From Ilumatobacter sp. (GTDB lineage Bacteria; Actinomycetota; Acidimicrobiia; Acidimicrobiales; Ilumatobacteraceae), in NCBI GenBank assembly GCA_007693335.1, contig REDU01000060.1, forward strand, positions 1 to 64,000: a DNA stretch of 64,000 nt, written 5' to 3'. Positions 7,139-15,735 of this stretch are shown in pieces. The translations under genes were made by a program, and so were the position numbers. The notes below the pieces were generated by a model. It was not told the DNA's origin and searched no databases. It was given only the letters and a program-made list of their open reading frames with translations. How positions within the stretch are numbered: the first letter of the stretch is position 1; each line of letters starts with the position of its first letter.

Positions 7139-8857
7139 TCACGGATCGGGCAGACGTGGGCCGGCGATGCGCAGGTCCCCGCGACGACGGGTCATCCCAC
7201 GCGCATCGAGCTCCGCCGCGAGCGGCAGCGCGAACTTCCGGGTGACGCCGAGGGCGTCGCGCAGCTCCGAGACCGTGAAACCGTCCGGGCTCGCAGCCAG
7301 CAGACCCGCGGCGATGCGGGCGGCACCCTCGATGGCGTCGGGATGGAACACGATGCCGTCACGCTCCACGAGGTCACCCCGACGGATCAGCTCACGCAGC
7401 TCACCCCGGTCGACGTCGTCGGGCGGGGGCGGCGCGAAACCGCCGGTCAGCACGGTGGCCACGTAGGGGTGATCGGCCAGCGGATCGCTCACACCCTTCG
7501 GCCGCGCCCGTCCCGCCTCCACCTCGACCCCCTCCAGTGTGTCGAGCACGGCGCGTTCGCGCTCGTCGAGACCTGCCACGTCGAACCCCATGTCACCCGC
7601 CGAGGCGACCGCCTCGATGAGCTCGGCCGAGATCGCGTCCACCAACTCGGGCGGTGCCACCCAACGACCCACGATCGGCTCGCGCCGCTCACCCGTGAGC
7701 AGCTCCAGCTCGTGCACCTCCACCCAGCCGCGCTCGGCCACCACCCGATCGACCGAACGGTCGGGCCTGGCCCTCGACGCCGGCAGCACCGGCGCCACGT
7801 CCAGCACCTCACCGCCGCCGATCGTCTCGTCGCGACCCGATTCGCGCATCACGAAGCGATCACCCGGCAACAGTGGGAGCTCCACCGGGAGGAACAGCCG
7901 CACCGTGCCCGACTGTCCCGGCGCGAGCTGCTCGGGACCGAGCACCCGGAGCTTCACCGGCACCTCGCGAGCACCCACGTAGAGGAGGTGGGCGCCACGC
8001 CGCGACACATCGTGGTCGAGCGAGCCCAAGACGTCGAGCCGGGCGTCGAACCGGTCGGTGAGATGCCAGCGATCAGCGGTCACCACCACGTCGCCGCGGC
8101 CGAGGTCGGACTTCGCCACACCGGCGAGATTGAGCGCCACCCGGTGACCGGGGCCGATCCGGTCGACGGCCCGACCCGACGTCTGGATCGACCGGATGCG
8201 GGCGTCCTGGCTCCCGGGCTCGATCACCACCGTGTGGTCGACCGCGAGCTCGCCGTCGGTCAACGTGCCGGTCACGACGGTGCCGCTGCCGGCCGGCGAG
8301 AACACCCGATCGATCCACAAACGGGGACGATCGCGGTCGCGTGCGCCGGGCGTTGCGGTCACCAGGGTGTCGAGCGCACCCCGGAGCTCGTCGAGGCCGA
8401 CGCCCGTGGTGGCCGACACCTTCACCACCGGGGCGTCCGCGAGGAACGTACCGGCCACATGATCCGACACGTCGAGCTCGGCGATCTCACGGGTCTCGTC
8501 GTCCACCAGGTCGACCTTCGTGAGCGCCACCAGCCCACGACGGAGCCCGACCAGCTCCAGGATGCGGAGGTGCTCCTCCGACTGCGGCTTCCAGCCCTCG
8601 GTGGCAGCCACCACGAACATGCAGGCGTCCACCCCACCCACGCCGGCCAGCATGTTCCGCACGAAGCGCACGTGGCCCGGCACGTCGACGAAGCTGATGC
8701 CGGCACCCGACGGCAGGGTCGCATGGGCGAACCCGAGGTCGATCGTGAGCCCGCGACGCTTCTCCTCCTCGAACCGGTCGGGATCGGTGCCCGTGAGCGC
8801 CAGCACGAGCGACGACTTGCCGTGATCGACGTGCCCGGCGGTCGCGACCACTCTCAT
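7139..8857 (-). CDS. selB: Selenocysteine-specific translation elongation factor SelB
   Basis: 572 residues. SelB delivers Sec-tRNA to UGA codons marked by a SECIS hairpin. The GTPase domain has G1 GHVDHGKS, G2/G3 GLTIDLGF and DVPGH, and G4 TKVD; then come EF-Tu-like beta-barrel domains and C-terminal winged helices (about residues 380-572, ending in a typical helix-turn-helix) that read SECIS RNA. The ATG at 8857 starts directly with the first strand (MRVVATAGHVDHGKS). It lies 25 bases after selA in the same direction. Its presence with selA means the organism should make selenoproteins; selC and selD are not in the window. Confidence 0.96.
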   Translation of the reverse strand: MRVVATAGHVDHGKSSLVLALTGTDPDRFEEEKRRGLTIDLGFAHATLPSGAGISFVDVPGHVRFVRNMLAGVGGVDACMFVVAATEGWKPQSEEHLRILELVGLRRGLVALTKVDLVDDETREIAELDVSDHVAGTFLADAPVVKVSATTGVGLDELRGALDTLVTATPGARDRDRPRLWIDRVFSPAGSGTVVTGTLTDGELAVDHTVVIEPGSQDARIRSIQTSGRAVDRIGPGHRVALNLAGVAKSDLGRGDVVVTADRWHLTDRFDARLDVLGSLDHDVSRRGAHLLYVGAREVPVKLRVLGPEQLAPGQSGTVRLFLPVELPLLPGDRFVMRESGRDETIGGGEVLDVAPVLPASRARPDRSVDRVVAERGWVEVHELELLTGERREPIVGRWVAPPELVDAISAELIEAVASAGDMGFDVAGLDERERAVLDTLEGVEVEAGRARPKGVSDPLADHPYVATVLTGGFAPPPPDDVDRGELRELIRRGDLVERDGIVFHPDAIEGAARIAAGLLAASPDGFTVSELRDALGVTRKFALPLAAELDARGMTRRRGDLRIAGPRLPDP

Positions 8858-8882
8858 CGCCGTGACCTCATCGTGTCGCGCC

Positions 8883-10211
8883 TCATCCGAGGGCTCGGAG
8901 CGCATCGACCACCGTCTGATCGTCGCCGGGGTCGACGGTGCGCAGATCGAGCACGGTGCGACCGTCACGCACCCGGGCGATCACCGGCAGGGCGCCGGCC
9001 CGCAGTGCGGTCAGATGATCACCGTCGAGTTGGAGACCGAACGACGGCATGACGATGCCGGGCGCCGATCCCGCACCCGGAAGGGCCTCGGTCGGCACGG
9101 CTCGCAACCCCGCCGACGCGGCGCCGCCACCGGCAGTCCCGACCTGTTCGATCACGTTCCCGGCGCGCTCTTCGAGTTCGGACACCGGCACCGCGACCAT
9201 CCGCCAGAACGGCACGTGGTCGGTCACGTCGCGCCGCAGGTAGGCGAGGGCGAGATCCTGCAGGGCGGCCAACACGAGTCCACCCGGACGGAGGGCCCGG
9301 GCCAGCGGATGCGCCCCGCACCGGGCCACCAGCTCGGCGTCGCCGGCGATGATGCCGGCCTGCGGACCACCCAGCAGCTTGTCCGCGCTGAAGGTCACGA
9401 GCGACGCGCCGGCAGCGAGGGTCTGCAGTGCAGCCGGCTCGTCGGCCAGCCACGCCGGCGGCGCTCCCTTCAACCACGGCACGTTCGCATCGAGCAGCCC
9501 GCTGCCGATGTCGGCCACGACGGGCACCTCCAGCGTGGCGAGCTGCGACACCGGCGCGTCCTCCACGAACCCCTCGACGCGGTAGTTGCTCGGGTGCACC
9601 TTCAGCACCATCGCCACGTCGGCACCGGAGCGGTCGACGGCACGGCGGTAGTCGGCCAGACGTGTGCGGTTGGTGGTGCCGACGTCCACCAGTCGGGCAC
9701 CCGACTGCTCCATCACCTCGGGCACCCTGAACGCGCCGCCGATCTCGACGCTCTCGCCCCGGCTGACCGCCACCTCGCGCCCCTCCGCCAGGGCCGCCAC
9801 CACCAGCAGCACCGCTGCCGCGTTGTTGTTCACGACCATCGCCGCCTCGGCGTCGCACAACCGGGCGAACAGCTGACCCACGGCGCGCTGACGCGATCCC
9901 CGCTCCCCGGTGGCCAGGTCGAACTCGACGGTCTGCGCCCGGGCCGCCTGCGTGTGCGCCACCGGTGCCCGGCCGAGGTTCGTGTGGAGCAGCACCCCGG
10001 TGGCGTTCACCACCGGGGTCAGCAGGGTGCGGCGGAACGCCTCGGCGCGGGCGGGGGCCTCGTCGGGCCGCCCGTCGGCGATGGCCGCCCTGGCGACGTC
10101 CACCAGCACCGGGTGCGGCAGTCCGCTCGCTGCCAACGACCGGGCGAGTACATCCACCGACGGCGGGCGTCCGGAGGCACCCGCGATGTCCGGGTCAGCA
10201 GTCCGCGTCAT
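8883..10211 (-). CDS. selA: L-seryl-tRNA(Sec) selenium transferase SelA
   Basis: 442 residues. This PLP enzyme converts Ser-tRNA(Sec) to Sec-tRNA(Sec) using selenophosphate. The PLP lysine is in FSADKLLGGPQAG (about residue 290), with VNATGVLLHTNLGR and NNNAAAVLL upstream as in the family. The ATG at 10211 is chosen over upstream in-frame codons because a -10 TAGGCT sits 8 bases before it; longer versions would begin in the divergent promoter region. First gene of a selA-selB unit, divergent from dut. A long perfect inverted repeat (10274-10315) lies between selA and dut. Confidence 0.96.
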   Translation of the reverse strand: MTRTADPDIAGASGRPPSVDVLARSLAASGLPHPVLVDVARAAIADGRPDEAPARAEAFRRTLLTPVVNATGVLLHTNLGRAPVAHTQAARAQTVEFDLATGERGSRQRAVGQLFARLCDAEAAMVVNNNAAAVLLVVAALAEGREVAVSRGESVEIGGAFRVPEVMEQSGARLVDVGTTNRTRLADYRRAVDRSGADVAMVLKVHPSNYRVEGFVEDAPVSQLATLEVPVVADIGSGLLDANVPWLKGAPPAWLADEPAALQTLAAGASLVTFSADKLLGGPQAGIIAGDAELVARCGAHPLARALRPGGLVLAALQDLALAYLRRDVTDHVPFWRMVAVPVSELEERAGNVIEQVGTAGGGAASAGLRAVPTEALPGAGSAPGIVMPSFGLQLDGDHLTALRAGALPVIARVRDGRTVLDLRTVDPGDDQTVVDALRALG

Positions 10212-10219
10212 CCCACCCG

Positions 10220-10225
10220 AGCCTA
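10220..10225 (-). promoter_or_regulatory. -10 element of selA
   Basis: TAGGCT on the minus strand, 8 bases before the selA ATG, so the mRNA is expected to begin at or a few bases before the start codon. Confidence 0.5.
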
Positions 10226-10273
10226 CGCGAGCCCCATCACCCCTCCCCCTCGTCCCCCTGCCCATCTCGCTCC

Positions 10274-10315
10274 TGGTCAGAGAATCGACCGACCGTGCGG
10301 ACGATTCTCTGACCA
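10274..10315. promoter_or_regulatory. 14-bp perfect inverted repeat between selA and dut
   Basis: Arms 10274-10287 and 10302-10315 match perfectly over 14 bp around a 14-base centre, which can add three more pairs. It sits between two divergent genes, so it cannot be a shared terminator. A regulator-binding site for selA and/or dut, or a structured 5' region, is possible. No tRNA-Sec fold is seen here. Confidence 0.55.
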
Positions 10316-10383
10316 AGAGGTGACGCCCGAGACGGCCTGGAGGTTCCTTCCGTTCCGGAGGTCTCCCCGAGTTCCCAGCGCCC

Positions 10384-10389
10384 TAACCT
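10384..10389 (+). promoter_or_regulatory. -10 element of dut (leaderless)
   Basis: TAACCT ends 7 bases before the GTG at 10397, the leaderless spacing repeated across this window. Confidence 0.6.
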
Positions 10390-10396
10390 GCCGACC

Positions 10397-10843
10397 GTGA
10401 CGCCCGAGCAGCTCCCGATCGACGTCGTCCGTCTCGACCCCGACCTCGACCTGCCCACCTACGCCCATCCGGGCGATGCCGGCCTCGATCTTCGGGCCCG
10501 GATCGACGGGGTGGTGCCCGCGGGCGGCGGCCGGCTGCTGATGCCCACGGGCATCGCGCTCGCGATCCCGCTCGGGTGGGCCGGCATGGTGCACCCACGC
10601 AGTGGGCTCGCCCTCCGCCACGGCGTCACGGTGGCCAACGCACCCGGACTCATCGACTCGGCCTATCGCGGCGAACTGCAGGTCATCCTGCTCAACACCG
10701 ACCCCACGACCGACTACGCGATCACGCGCGGCGATCGCATCGCCCAGCTCGTGATCCAGCGGGTGGCCGAGGTCGCCTGGCACGAGGTCGACCAGCTCGA
10801 CGGCGAGAACCGCGGCGGCGGCTTCGGCCACACCGGCCGCTGA
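10397..10843 (+). CDS. dut: dUTP diphosphatase (trimeric dUTPase)
   Basis: 148 residues. Converts dUTP to dUMP and PPi, keeping uracil out of DNA. The five dUTPase motifs are visible: HPGDAGLDL (motif 1), HPRSGLALRHG (2), GLIDSAYRGELQVIL (3, catalytic Asp), RGDRIAQLV (4) and a C-terminal RGGGFGHTG that closes over the nucleotide (5). The start is a leaderless GTG. The gene converges on the Nudix gene across repeat copy A1. Confidence 0.97.
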   Translation: MTPEQLPIDVVRLDPDLDLPTYAHPGDAGLDLRARIDGVVPAGGGRLLMPTGIALAIPLGWAGMVHPRSGLALRHGVTVANAPGLIDSAYRGELQVILLNTDPTTDYAITRGDRIAQLVIQRVAEVAWHEVDQLDGENRGGGFGHTGR

Positions 10844-10853
10844 CCCCCACCCC

Positions 10854-10906
10854 CCGAACCGTCCGCGGAAATCCGGCAGGATCACGCCGCTGGCGCGGAC
10901 AGTTGG
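10854..10906 (+). repeat. Intergenic repeat family A, copy A1 (dut/Nudix junction)
   Basis: The left arm (10856-10867) contains GAACCGTCCGCG and the right arm (10894-10904) CGCGGACAGTT; they pair with one mismatch. It ends just outside the Nudix stop codon (10907-10909). It fills most of the gap between two convergent genes. Confidence 0.75.
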
Positions 10907-11674
10907 CTATCGCCAGGCGAAGACGGGTTGTTCGAAGTGGGCGACGCGCTCGCCGGCACGGCCGTCGATGGCCACCCACCGGAACTGCACGAGCACGGCT
11001 CCCGTGGGGGCGTGGATGAGGTCGCCGCCGAGCGGCACCTGCACCACCGGCCGATCGCTCTCGGGGATCGTCACGAATCGCGGCGAGTCGTCGCGACACA
11101 GCTCGTGCAGACCGACCCGGTACGCAGCGAGCACCTCGTCGGGCGACGGACGGAGGTCGAGCTCGCCACCACCCCACACCACCACCGGGGTCACCACGTA
11201 CCCGGATCGCGTCGGGTAGTCGTCGAGCACGCCGAGCACCGACGAGTGGTCGAGCGACACGCCCAGCTCCTCGTCGAGCTCGCGCAACGCCGCGTCGACG
11301 GGTGACTCGCCCTGGTCGAGGCGACCACCCGGCAGCGCCCACTGCGCCGAATGCGAACTGAGGCGCGGCGCCCGACGGCACAGGAGGAACGCCGCACCGC
11401 CGGCCACACCCTGCAAGCGACCGTCGAGACGGTCGAGCATTCGCGGGTCGACCCCCGGGATCACCGACAGCTCCTCCGCCGACACCGTGTGCGGGTCGTG
11501 TCCGTGACGCTCCGCATCGGAGTCGACCACGACCACCGCCACCGCCGCGTGTCGCCGACCGTCGAGGGGCACCGTCACCCGGTCGTGAGCGTCGAGGTTG
11601 GCCCGCATCCGCTCGGCGAGTGCGACGTCGTAGCGGATCTGCGGGCCGGCGGTCAGCGGGCCATCGTCGGTCAC
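10907..11674 (-). CDS. Nudix hydrolase (CoA pyrophosphatase-like)
   Basis: 255 residues. The complete Nudix box GGRLDQGESPVDAALRELDE followed by ELGV (about residues 118-141) binds the metals for hydrolysing a nucleoside diphosphate linked to another group. The N-terminal 90 residues are not recognised. The arrangement resembles NudL/YeaB CoA pyrophosphatases, but the substrate cannot be read from sequence. It starts (GTG) 7 bases after the YibE/F stop, so it is the last gene of the ars-led transcript, although an arsenic role is not evident. Confidence 0.82.
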   Translation of the reverse strand: MTDDGPLTAGPQIRYDVALAERMRANLDAHDRVTVPLDGRRHAAVAVVVVDSDAERHGHDPHTVSAEELSVIPGVDPRMLDRLDGRLQGVAGGAAFLLCRRAPRLSSHSAQWALPGGRLDQGESPVDAALRELDEELGVSLDHSSVLGVLDDYPTRSGYVVTPVVVWGGGELDLRPSPDEVLAAYRVGLHELCRDDSPRFVTIPESDRPVVQVPLGGDLIHAPTGAVLVQFRWVAIDGRAGERVAHFEQPVFAWR

Positions 11675-11681
11675 CGGTCAA

Positions 11682-12929
11682 TCATGGCGTCTCGACGCCC
11701 GAGGTCAGCACCCGGGCCGCCATGTAGGTCGAGATCGGCACCGACGCCACCAACCCGATCGAGCCCACCAGCGCCCGTACGATCTCGACCGCGATGACCT
11801 CGCGCGTGAGTACCCCGGCCACGCTCTGCCCGGCCTCGGTGAAGAGCAGGAGCAGCGGGAGCGCCGCACCGGCGTAGGCCAGGAACAGCGTGTTGACCGT
11901 CGACGAGATGTGATCGCGACCGATGCGCACCACCGGGCGGTAGAGGTCGGCGGTCGACAGGTCGGGACGGGCCCGTTTGAGCTCCCACACCGCCGACACC
12001 TGGGTGACGGTCACGTCGTCGAGCACACCGAGCGACCCGATCACCAGGCCGGCCAACACGATGCCGCGTGCGTCGAGTCCCGAACCGAGACCCACCAGCA
12101 GCAAGCTGGAGTCGTCGGCGTAGCCCGTCAGGTTGGTGGCCACCACGAAGATCCACCCGAGGAAGACGATGAGCGCCAGGCTGATGAACGTCGACAACAG
12201 GGCCACGGCGGTCGAGATGCCGAAACCGTGGGCGAGGAACAGCGCGAGGAACGCGATCACCGAGGCGGTCACCAGCGCCACCATCACCGCGTCGTTGCCC
12301 GCCAGCAGCGACGGCAACGTGAACAGCACGATCACCCCGAGGCTCGCCACGAGACCCGCCAACGCACCCACCCCGCGCCAGCGCCCCAGCAGCAGCACGG
12401 CCGCCACGAAGAACAGCAGCAACAACAGCATCGGCGTGCCGCGCTGGAACTCGTAGAACACGTAGTTGATCTCGCCCTCGGCGCCGCCGTACCCGAGCAC
12501 GTAGATGCCGTCGCCAACGCTCACGCGGTTGTCGATGCTCATCTCCATCGCGCGGATCGTCCCGGCCTCGCTGCCGCCGTCGAGCTCGAAGCCGACCAGG
12601 CGGCAGACGAGCAGCGGGTCGTAGCTGCACGGAACCACATCGGACGTGATGACCGACGCCGGGATCGGATCCGCACCGAGTCCGAGCGGATCGGTCACCC
12701 CCGACCGTTCACCGGGCCACAGGAGTGCCATTCCGATCAGGGTGAGCACCCCGACCACGGCGACCGCGATCCACAACGCCCGGCGAACCGTGGGCGACGT
12801 CACGAGCGTGTCGTCCATGTCGTGGGAGTGCGAGTGGACGTGCACGATCGGCTCGGCCGGCACATGGGCGGGCGCGTCGGGTTCGTGATCGTGCACGTCG
12901 GCCATGCCGCCAGTGTGGCGTACGGTCAC
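11682..12929 (-). CDS. YibE/F family multi-pass membrane protein
   Basis: 415 residues. A cytosolic His/Asp-rich N-terminus (HVHSHSHDMDD, about 30-40) precedes a first membrane helix (about 52-70), a soluble region with two cysteines and a VGDGIYVLGYG strand, then about seven helices with the YibE/F signature GVLDDVTVTQVSAV. The family has no firmly known biochemical role. The GTG at 12929 overlaps the stop of the small Cys-Cys gene (GTGA); an ATG at 12905 (MADVHDHEP) is the alternative. Both placement in the acr3 transcript and the His-rich tail hint at metal or metalloid handling, which is inference. Confidence 0.85.
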   Translation of the reverse strand: MTVRHTGGMADVHDHEPDAPAHVPAEPIVHVHSHSHDMDDTLVTSPTVRRALWIAVAVVGVLTLIGMALLWPGERSGVTDPLGLGADPIPASVITSDVVPCSYDPLLVCRLVGFELDGGSEAGTIRAMEMSIDNRVSVGDGIYVLGYGGAEGEINYVFYEFQRGTPMLLLLLFFVAAVLLLGRWRGVGALAGLVASLGVIVLFTLPSLLAGNDAVMVALVTASVIAFLALFLAHGFGISTAVALLSTFISLALIVFLGWIFVVATNLTGYADDSSLLLVGLGSGLDARGIVLAGLVIGSLGVLDDVTVTQVSAVWELKRARPDLSTADLYRPVVRIGRDHISSTVNTLFLAYAGAALPLLLLFTEAGQSVAGVLTREVIAVEIVRALVGSIGLVASVPISTYMAARVLTSGVETP

Positions 12930-13216
12930 CCCCGATGGCCGTCATCCGCCTCCACGACGAGCCGCTTCCAGCGCAGGATCCCGTCGAGGTCGATGGTCCA
13001 CCACCGCGCGTCGTCGAGCCGTTGATCGACGTAGACCTCCACCCCGTCGAGCAGGCTGAGGTCGAAACCGTTCGGGTCGGCAGGCGGCCCGATCTCGACC
13101 ACGGGCACCAATGCCGTCCCACCGCAGCAGCCGTGACGCGGGCTCGACCGCAGCACCACCGGGCGGCCCGCGAGGTACTCCCGCGCCGCACCGGTGATCC
13201 CCGCCGGGGTGGTCAT
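12926..13216 (-). CDS. Small Cys-Cys (HGCCGG) protein in the arsenic operon
   Basis: 96 residues, soluble. The only conspicuous feature is a vicinal cysteine pair in RHGCCGGTALVP (residues 30-31), a classic soft-metal or selenium/thiol redox site, in a small alpha/beta protein with VEVYVDQRL and WWTIDLDG strands. It resembles a group of small proteins in which one Cys of the CC pair is selenocysteine in some organisms; here both are ordinary Cys codons. The ATG overlaps the acr3 stop (ATGA) and the stop overlaps the YibE/F GTG, so it is tightly coupled between two membrane proteins. Function unknown; arsenite binding or delivery is a hypothesis. Confidence 0.8.
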   Translation of the reverse strand: MTTPAGITGAAREYLAGRPVVLRSSPRHGCCGGTALVPVVEIGPPADPNGFDLSLLDGVEVYVDQRLDDARWWTIDLDGILRWKRLVVEADDGHRG

Positions 13217-14322
13217 CGAACGGTGACGGCTGCGGTGGTCGGGAACTTGTCGCGGGTGCGGTTCGCGTACCGCACGAGCGCGAGCATCACGGGCACCTCG
13301 ACCAGGACGCCCACCACCGTGGCCAGCGCTGCACCCGACTGGAGCCCGAACAGGGCGATGGCCGCCGCGACCGCGAGCTCGAAGAAGTTGCTGGCGCCGA
13401 TCAGCGAACCGGGTGCCGCCACGGCGTGGCGGATCTTCCACGCCCGCATCCAGCGGTAGGCGAGGAAGAAGATGAACACCGTCTGGATGGTGAGCGGGAT
13501 CGCGATCAACAGGATGTGGAACGGGTTGTCGAGGATCCTGTCGCCCTGGAAGGCGAACAGCAGCACGAGCGTGAGGATGAGCCCGGTGGGCGTCACGACG
13601 GCGATGCGCTTCATGAACACCTCGTCGAACCACTGCGCACCCTTCGAACGCAAGAGGAAGAGACGCGTGCCGTAGCCCGCTGCGAGCGGGATGACGATGT
13701 ACAGCAACACCGAGAGCAGCACCGTGTCCCACGGGACCGAGATGTCGGACACCCCGAGCAGGAACACCACGATCGGGGCGAACGCCACGAGCATGATCAA
13801 GTTGTTCAGCGACACCTGGACGAGGGTGTAGGCCGGATCGCCCCTGGTGAGGAGGCTCCAGACGAACACCATCGCGGTGCAGGGTGCAGCGCCGAGCAGG
13901 ATCGCCCCGGCGAGGTACTCACGGGCCAGCGGCTCCTCGATGAACGACTGGAACACCACCAGCAGGAAGAACCAGGAGATCGCGAACATCGTGAACGGCT
14001 TGATGAGCCAGTTCACGATCGTGGTCACGACGAGCCCACGGGGTTCGCGGCGCACGCCCACGATCGACGCGAGGTCGATCTGGACCATCATCGGGAAGAT
14101 CATCGCCCAGATGAGGATGGCGACCGGGATCGACACGCTGGCGTATTCGTACTCCGAGAGCGTGTCGGGGATGCGGGGGAACCACTGTCCCACCGCAACG
14201 CCGACGACGATGGCGATGGCCACCCAGAGGGTGAGGTAGCGACCGAAGACGCCGAGGGCCTCACCCTCGGAGACGGCCACGGTGGCGGCGTCGCTCTCGG
14301 GCCGCTCGTGCTGTTGGGTCAC
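13213..14322 (-). CDS. acr3: Arsenite efflux permease Acr3
   Basis: 369 residues with about ten membrane helices. Acr3 exports As(III) using the proton gradient. The family-defining cysteine is in LLGAAPCTAMVFVWS (about residue 125), and the second half has the ANFFELAVA-like stretch (IGASNFFELAVAAAIALFG). The GTG at 14322 overlaps the arsC stop by 4 bases (GTGA), and the stop overlaps the small Cys-Cys gene. Together with ArsC it forms the reduce-and-export route for arsenate. Confidence 0.96.
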   Translation of the reverse strand: MTQQHERPESDAATVAVSEGEALGVFGRYLTLWVAIAIVVGVAVGQWFPRIPDTLSEYEYASVSIPVAILIWAMIFPMMVQIDLASIVGVRREPRGLVVTTIVNWLIKPFTMFAISWFFLLVVFQSFIEEPLAREYLAGAILLGAAPCTAMVFVWSLLTRGDPAYTLVQVSLNNLIMLVAFAPIVVFLLGVSDISVPWDTVLLSVLLYIVIPLAAGYGTRLFLLRSKGAQWFDEVFMKRIAVVTPTGLILTLVLLFAFQGDRILDNPFHILLIAIPLTIQTVFIFFLAYRWMRAWKIRHAVAAPGSLIGASNFFELAVAAAIALFGLQSGAALATVVGVLVEVPVMLALVRYANRTRDKFPTTAAVTVR

Positions 14323-14999
14323 GGTGCCGACACCTGCAACGACGCCACGAGCGCCTCGACGCGCTGCTTGATGTCGTCGCGGACCTCGCGCACGTACTCG
14401 ACCGACTGGCCGGCCGGATCCTTCAACTCCCAGTCCTCGTAGCGCTTGCCCGGGAAGATCGGGCAGGCGTCGCCACAGCCCATCGTGATGATCACGTCTG
14501 CGGCCCGGGCGATCTCGTCGGTCCAGGGCTTCGGGAACTCGTTGCTGATGTCGATGCCGACCTCGTTCATCGCCTCGATGGCGGCGGCGTTGACCTCGTG
14601 ACCGGGGTCGGAGCCACCGCTGAAGACGTCGACGGTATCGCCCGCGATGCTGCGCAGCCACCCCGCGGCCATCTGCGAGCGGCCGGCGTTGTGCACGCAC
14701 AGGAACAGCACCGACGGGCGATCGGTGCTGCCGTGCTCGATCTTGGCCAGCGCGTTGAGTCGGTCGCGGGTGAACCGCTCGATGAGCACCGGGAGCCAGG
14801 TGTTGAACTTGGCGCGGTGCTCGAGCCGGGTCTGCGAGTCGGTGATGAACCGCTGGATCGTCTCGATGTTGAACATGCCGTCGAACTCGAGCTGGAGGCG
14901 GGTCGCTGCCTGCTTGATCTGCAGCAGCTGCTCGGTCGAGAGCTTGACGCCCTGGCCGTTGTCGTTGTCGGGGGCGTTGTCGGCGGGCTGATCGGACAT
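14319..14999 (-). CDS. arsC: Arsenate reductase (LMW-phosphatase fold, actinobacterial type with N-terminal helical domain)
   Basis: 226 residues. An N-terminal three-helix domain (about 15-80) precedes a low-molecular-weight phosphatase-fold domain. The catalytic CX5R loop is CVHNAGRSQMA (about residue 98), followed by MGCGDACPIFPGK and the general-acid Asp in LKDPAG. This layout is that of actinobacterial ArsC proteins that form an arseno-mycothiol adduct, so mycothiol/mycoredoxin is the likely reductant. ATG at 14999 with GAGGAG just upstream. It is 10 bases after the arsR-arsC fusion and overlaps acr3. Confidence 0.93.
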   Translation of the reverse strand: MSDQPADNAPDNDNGQGVKLSTEQLLQIKQAATRLQLEFDGMFNIETIQRFITDSQTRLEHRAKFNTWLPVLIERFTRDRLNALAKIEHGSTDRPSVLFLCVHNAGRSQMAAGWLRSIAGDTVDVFSGGSDPGHEVNAAAIEAMNEVGIDISNEFPKPWTDEIARAADVIITMGCGDACPIFPGKRYEDWELKDPAGQSVEYVREVRDDIKQRVEALVASLQVSAP

Positions 15000-15009
15000 G
15001 GTGAGCTCC

Positions 15010-15729
15010 TCAGGGGTTGATCGGAATGGTGCGTGGGGCAGTGGCAGCGTCGATGCGGTGCTCGATGGCGTCGGCCGCGCGGTCGAACGCCGCAGGGTCG
15101 TCGACACCCACCGGATCGGGGATCGACCAGTGGAGCGCGTCGGCGGGGAGGTCGATCTCCTCGTGGGCGCGATCGCACACGGTCACGACGAGATCGGCCG
15201 ACACGAGATCGGTGGGTTCGAGTCGGCGTGGTACGGCGCTCGTCATGTCGAGCCCGCGTCGACGCGCTGCCCCGACGGCTCCGGGGTGCACGCGTTCGGC
15301 AGGGTGGGTTCCGGCACTCTGGGCCGCAGCACCCGTGCGATCACGCCAGATCGCCGCCGCGAGTTGCGACCTCGCCGAGTTGTGGGTGCACACGAACAGT
15401 GCCGACCGGCCGTGACGATGATCGACCCGACCGGAGGTGGACGCCAACACCTCGGGGACGGCACGCACGTAACGGCGTCGACGATCACCCGACGAGATCG
15501 TGCGCTCGACCACGCCCACCCGTTCCAGGACGCCCAGGTGGTGGGCGAGCAGGTTGCTCGGCAGGTCGAACCGCGCGGCCAGTTCGGACGGCGAGCGATC
15601 GGAGCGGAGCAGTTCGTCGACGATCGCGAGGCGGACGGGCTCGCCGAGCGCGGCGTGCACCGCGGCCCGTGAGTCGAGGGTCGGGTCGCGCACCACATCG
15701 TGTGCCGGGTCGACGCTGCCAGGATCCAC
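15010..15729 (-). CDS. ArsR-type winged helix fused to an ArsC-like phosphatase-fold domain
   Basis: 239 residues. Residues about 20-90 form an ArsR-family winged helix (PSELAARFDLPSNLLAHHLGVL), and 108-239 an LMW-phosphatase/ArsC domain with the loop CTHNSARSQLA and the Asp of SIPDPVG. The HTH half lacks the arsenite-binding CxC of the stand-alone ArsR next door, so the regulator may sense through the catalytic domain, or not sense at all. The start lies 9 bases after the arsR stop; a -10-like TAGTCT made partly of that stop codon is 6 bases before the GTG. Fusions of this kind occur in other actinobacteria. Confidence 0.88.
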   Translation of the reverse strand: MDPGSVDPAHDVVRDPTLDSRAAVHAALGEPVRLAIVDELLRSDRSPSELAARFDLPSNLLAHHLGVLERVGVVERTISSGDRRRRYVRAVPEVLASTSGRVDHRHGRSALFVCTHNSARSQLAAAIWRDRTGAAAQSAGTHPAERVHPGAVGAARRRGLDMTSAVPRRLEPTDLVSADLVVTVCDRAHEEIDLPADALHWSIPDPVGVDDPAAFDRAADAIEHRIDAATAPRTIPINP

Positions 15730-15735
15730 GAGATC

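Noticed and set aside
10212-10396. Possible tRNA-Sec gene between selA and dut
   Set aside because: The long inverted repeat has no anticodon TCA loop, T arm or CCA end; no cloverleaf can be drawn.
12926-13216. CC-motif gene as a selenoprotein with in-frame TGA
   Set aside because: Both motif positions are Cys codons and the frame has a single terminal TGA overlapping the next start.
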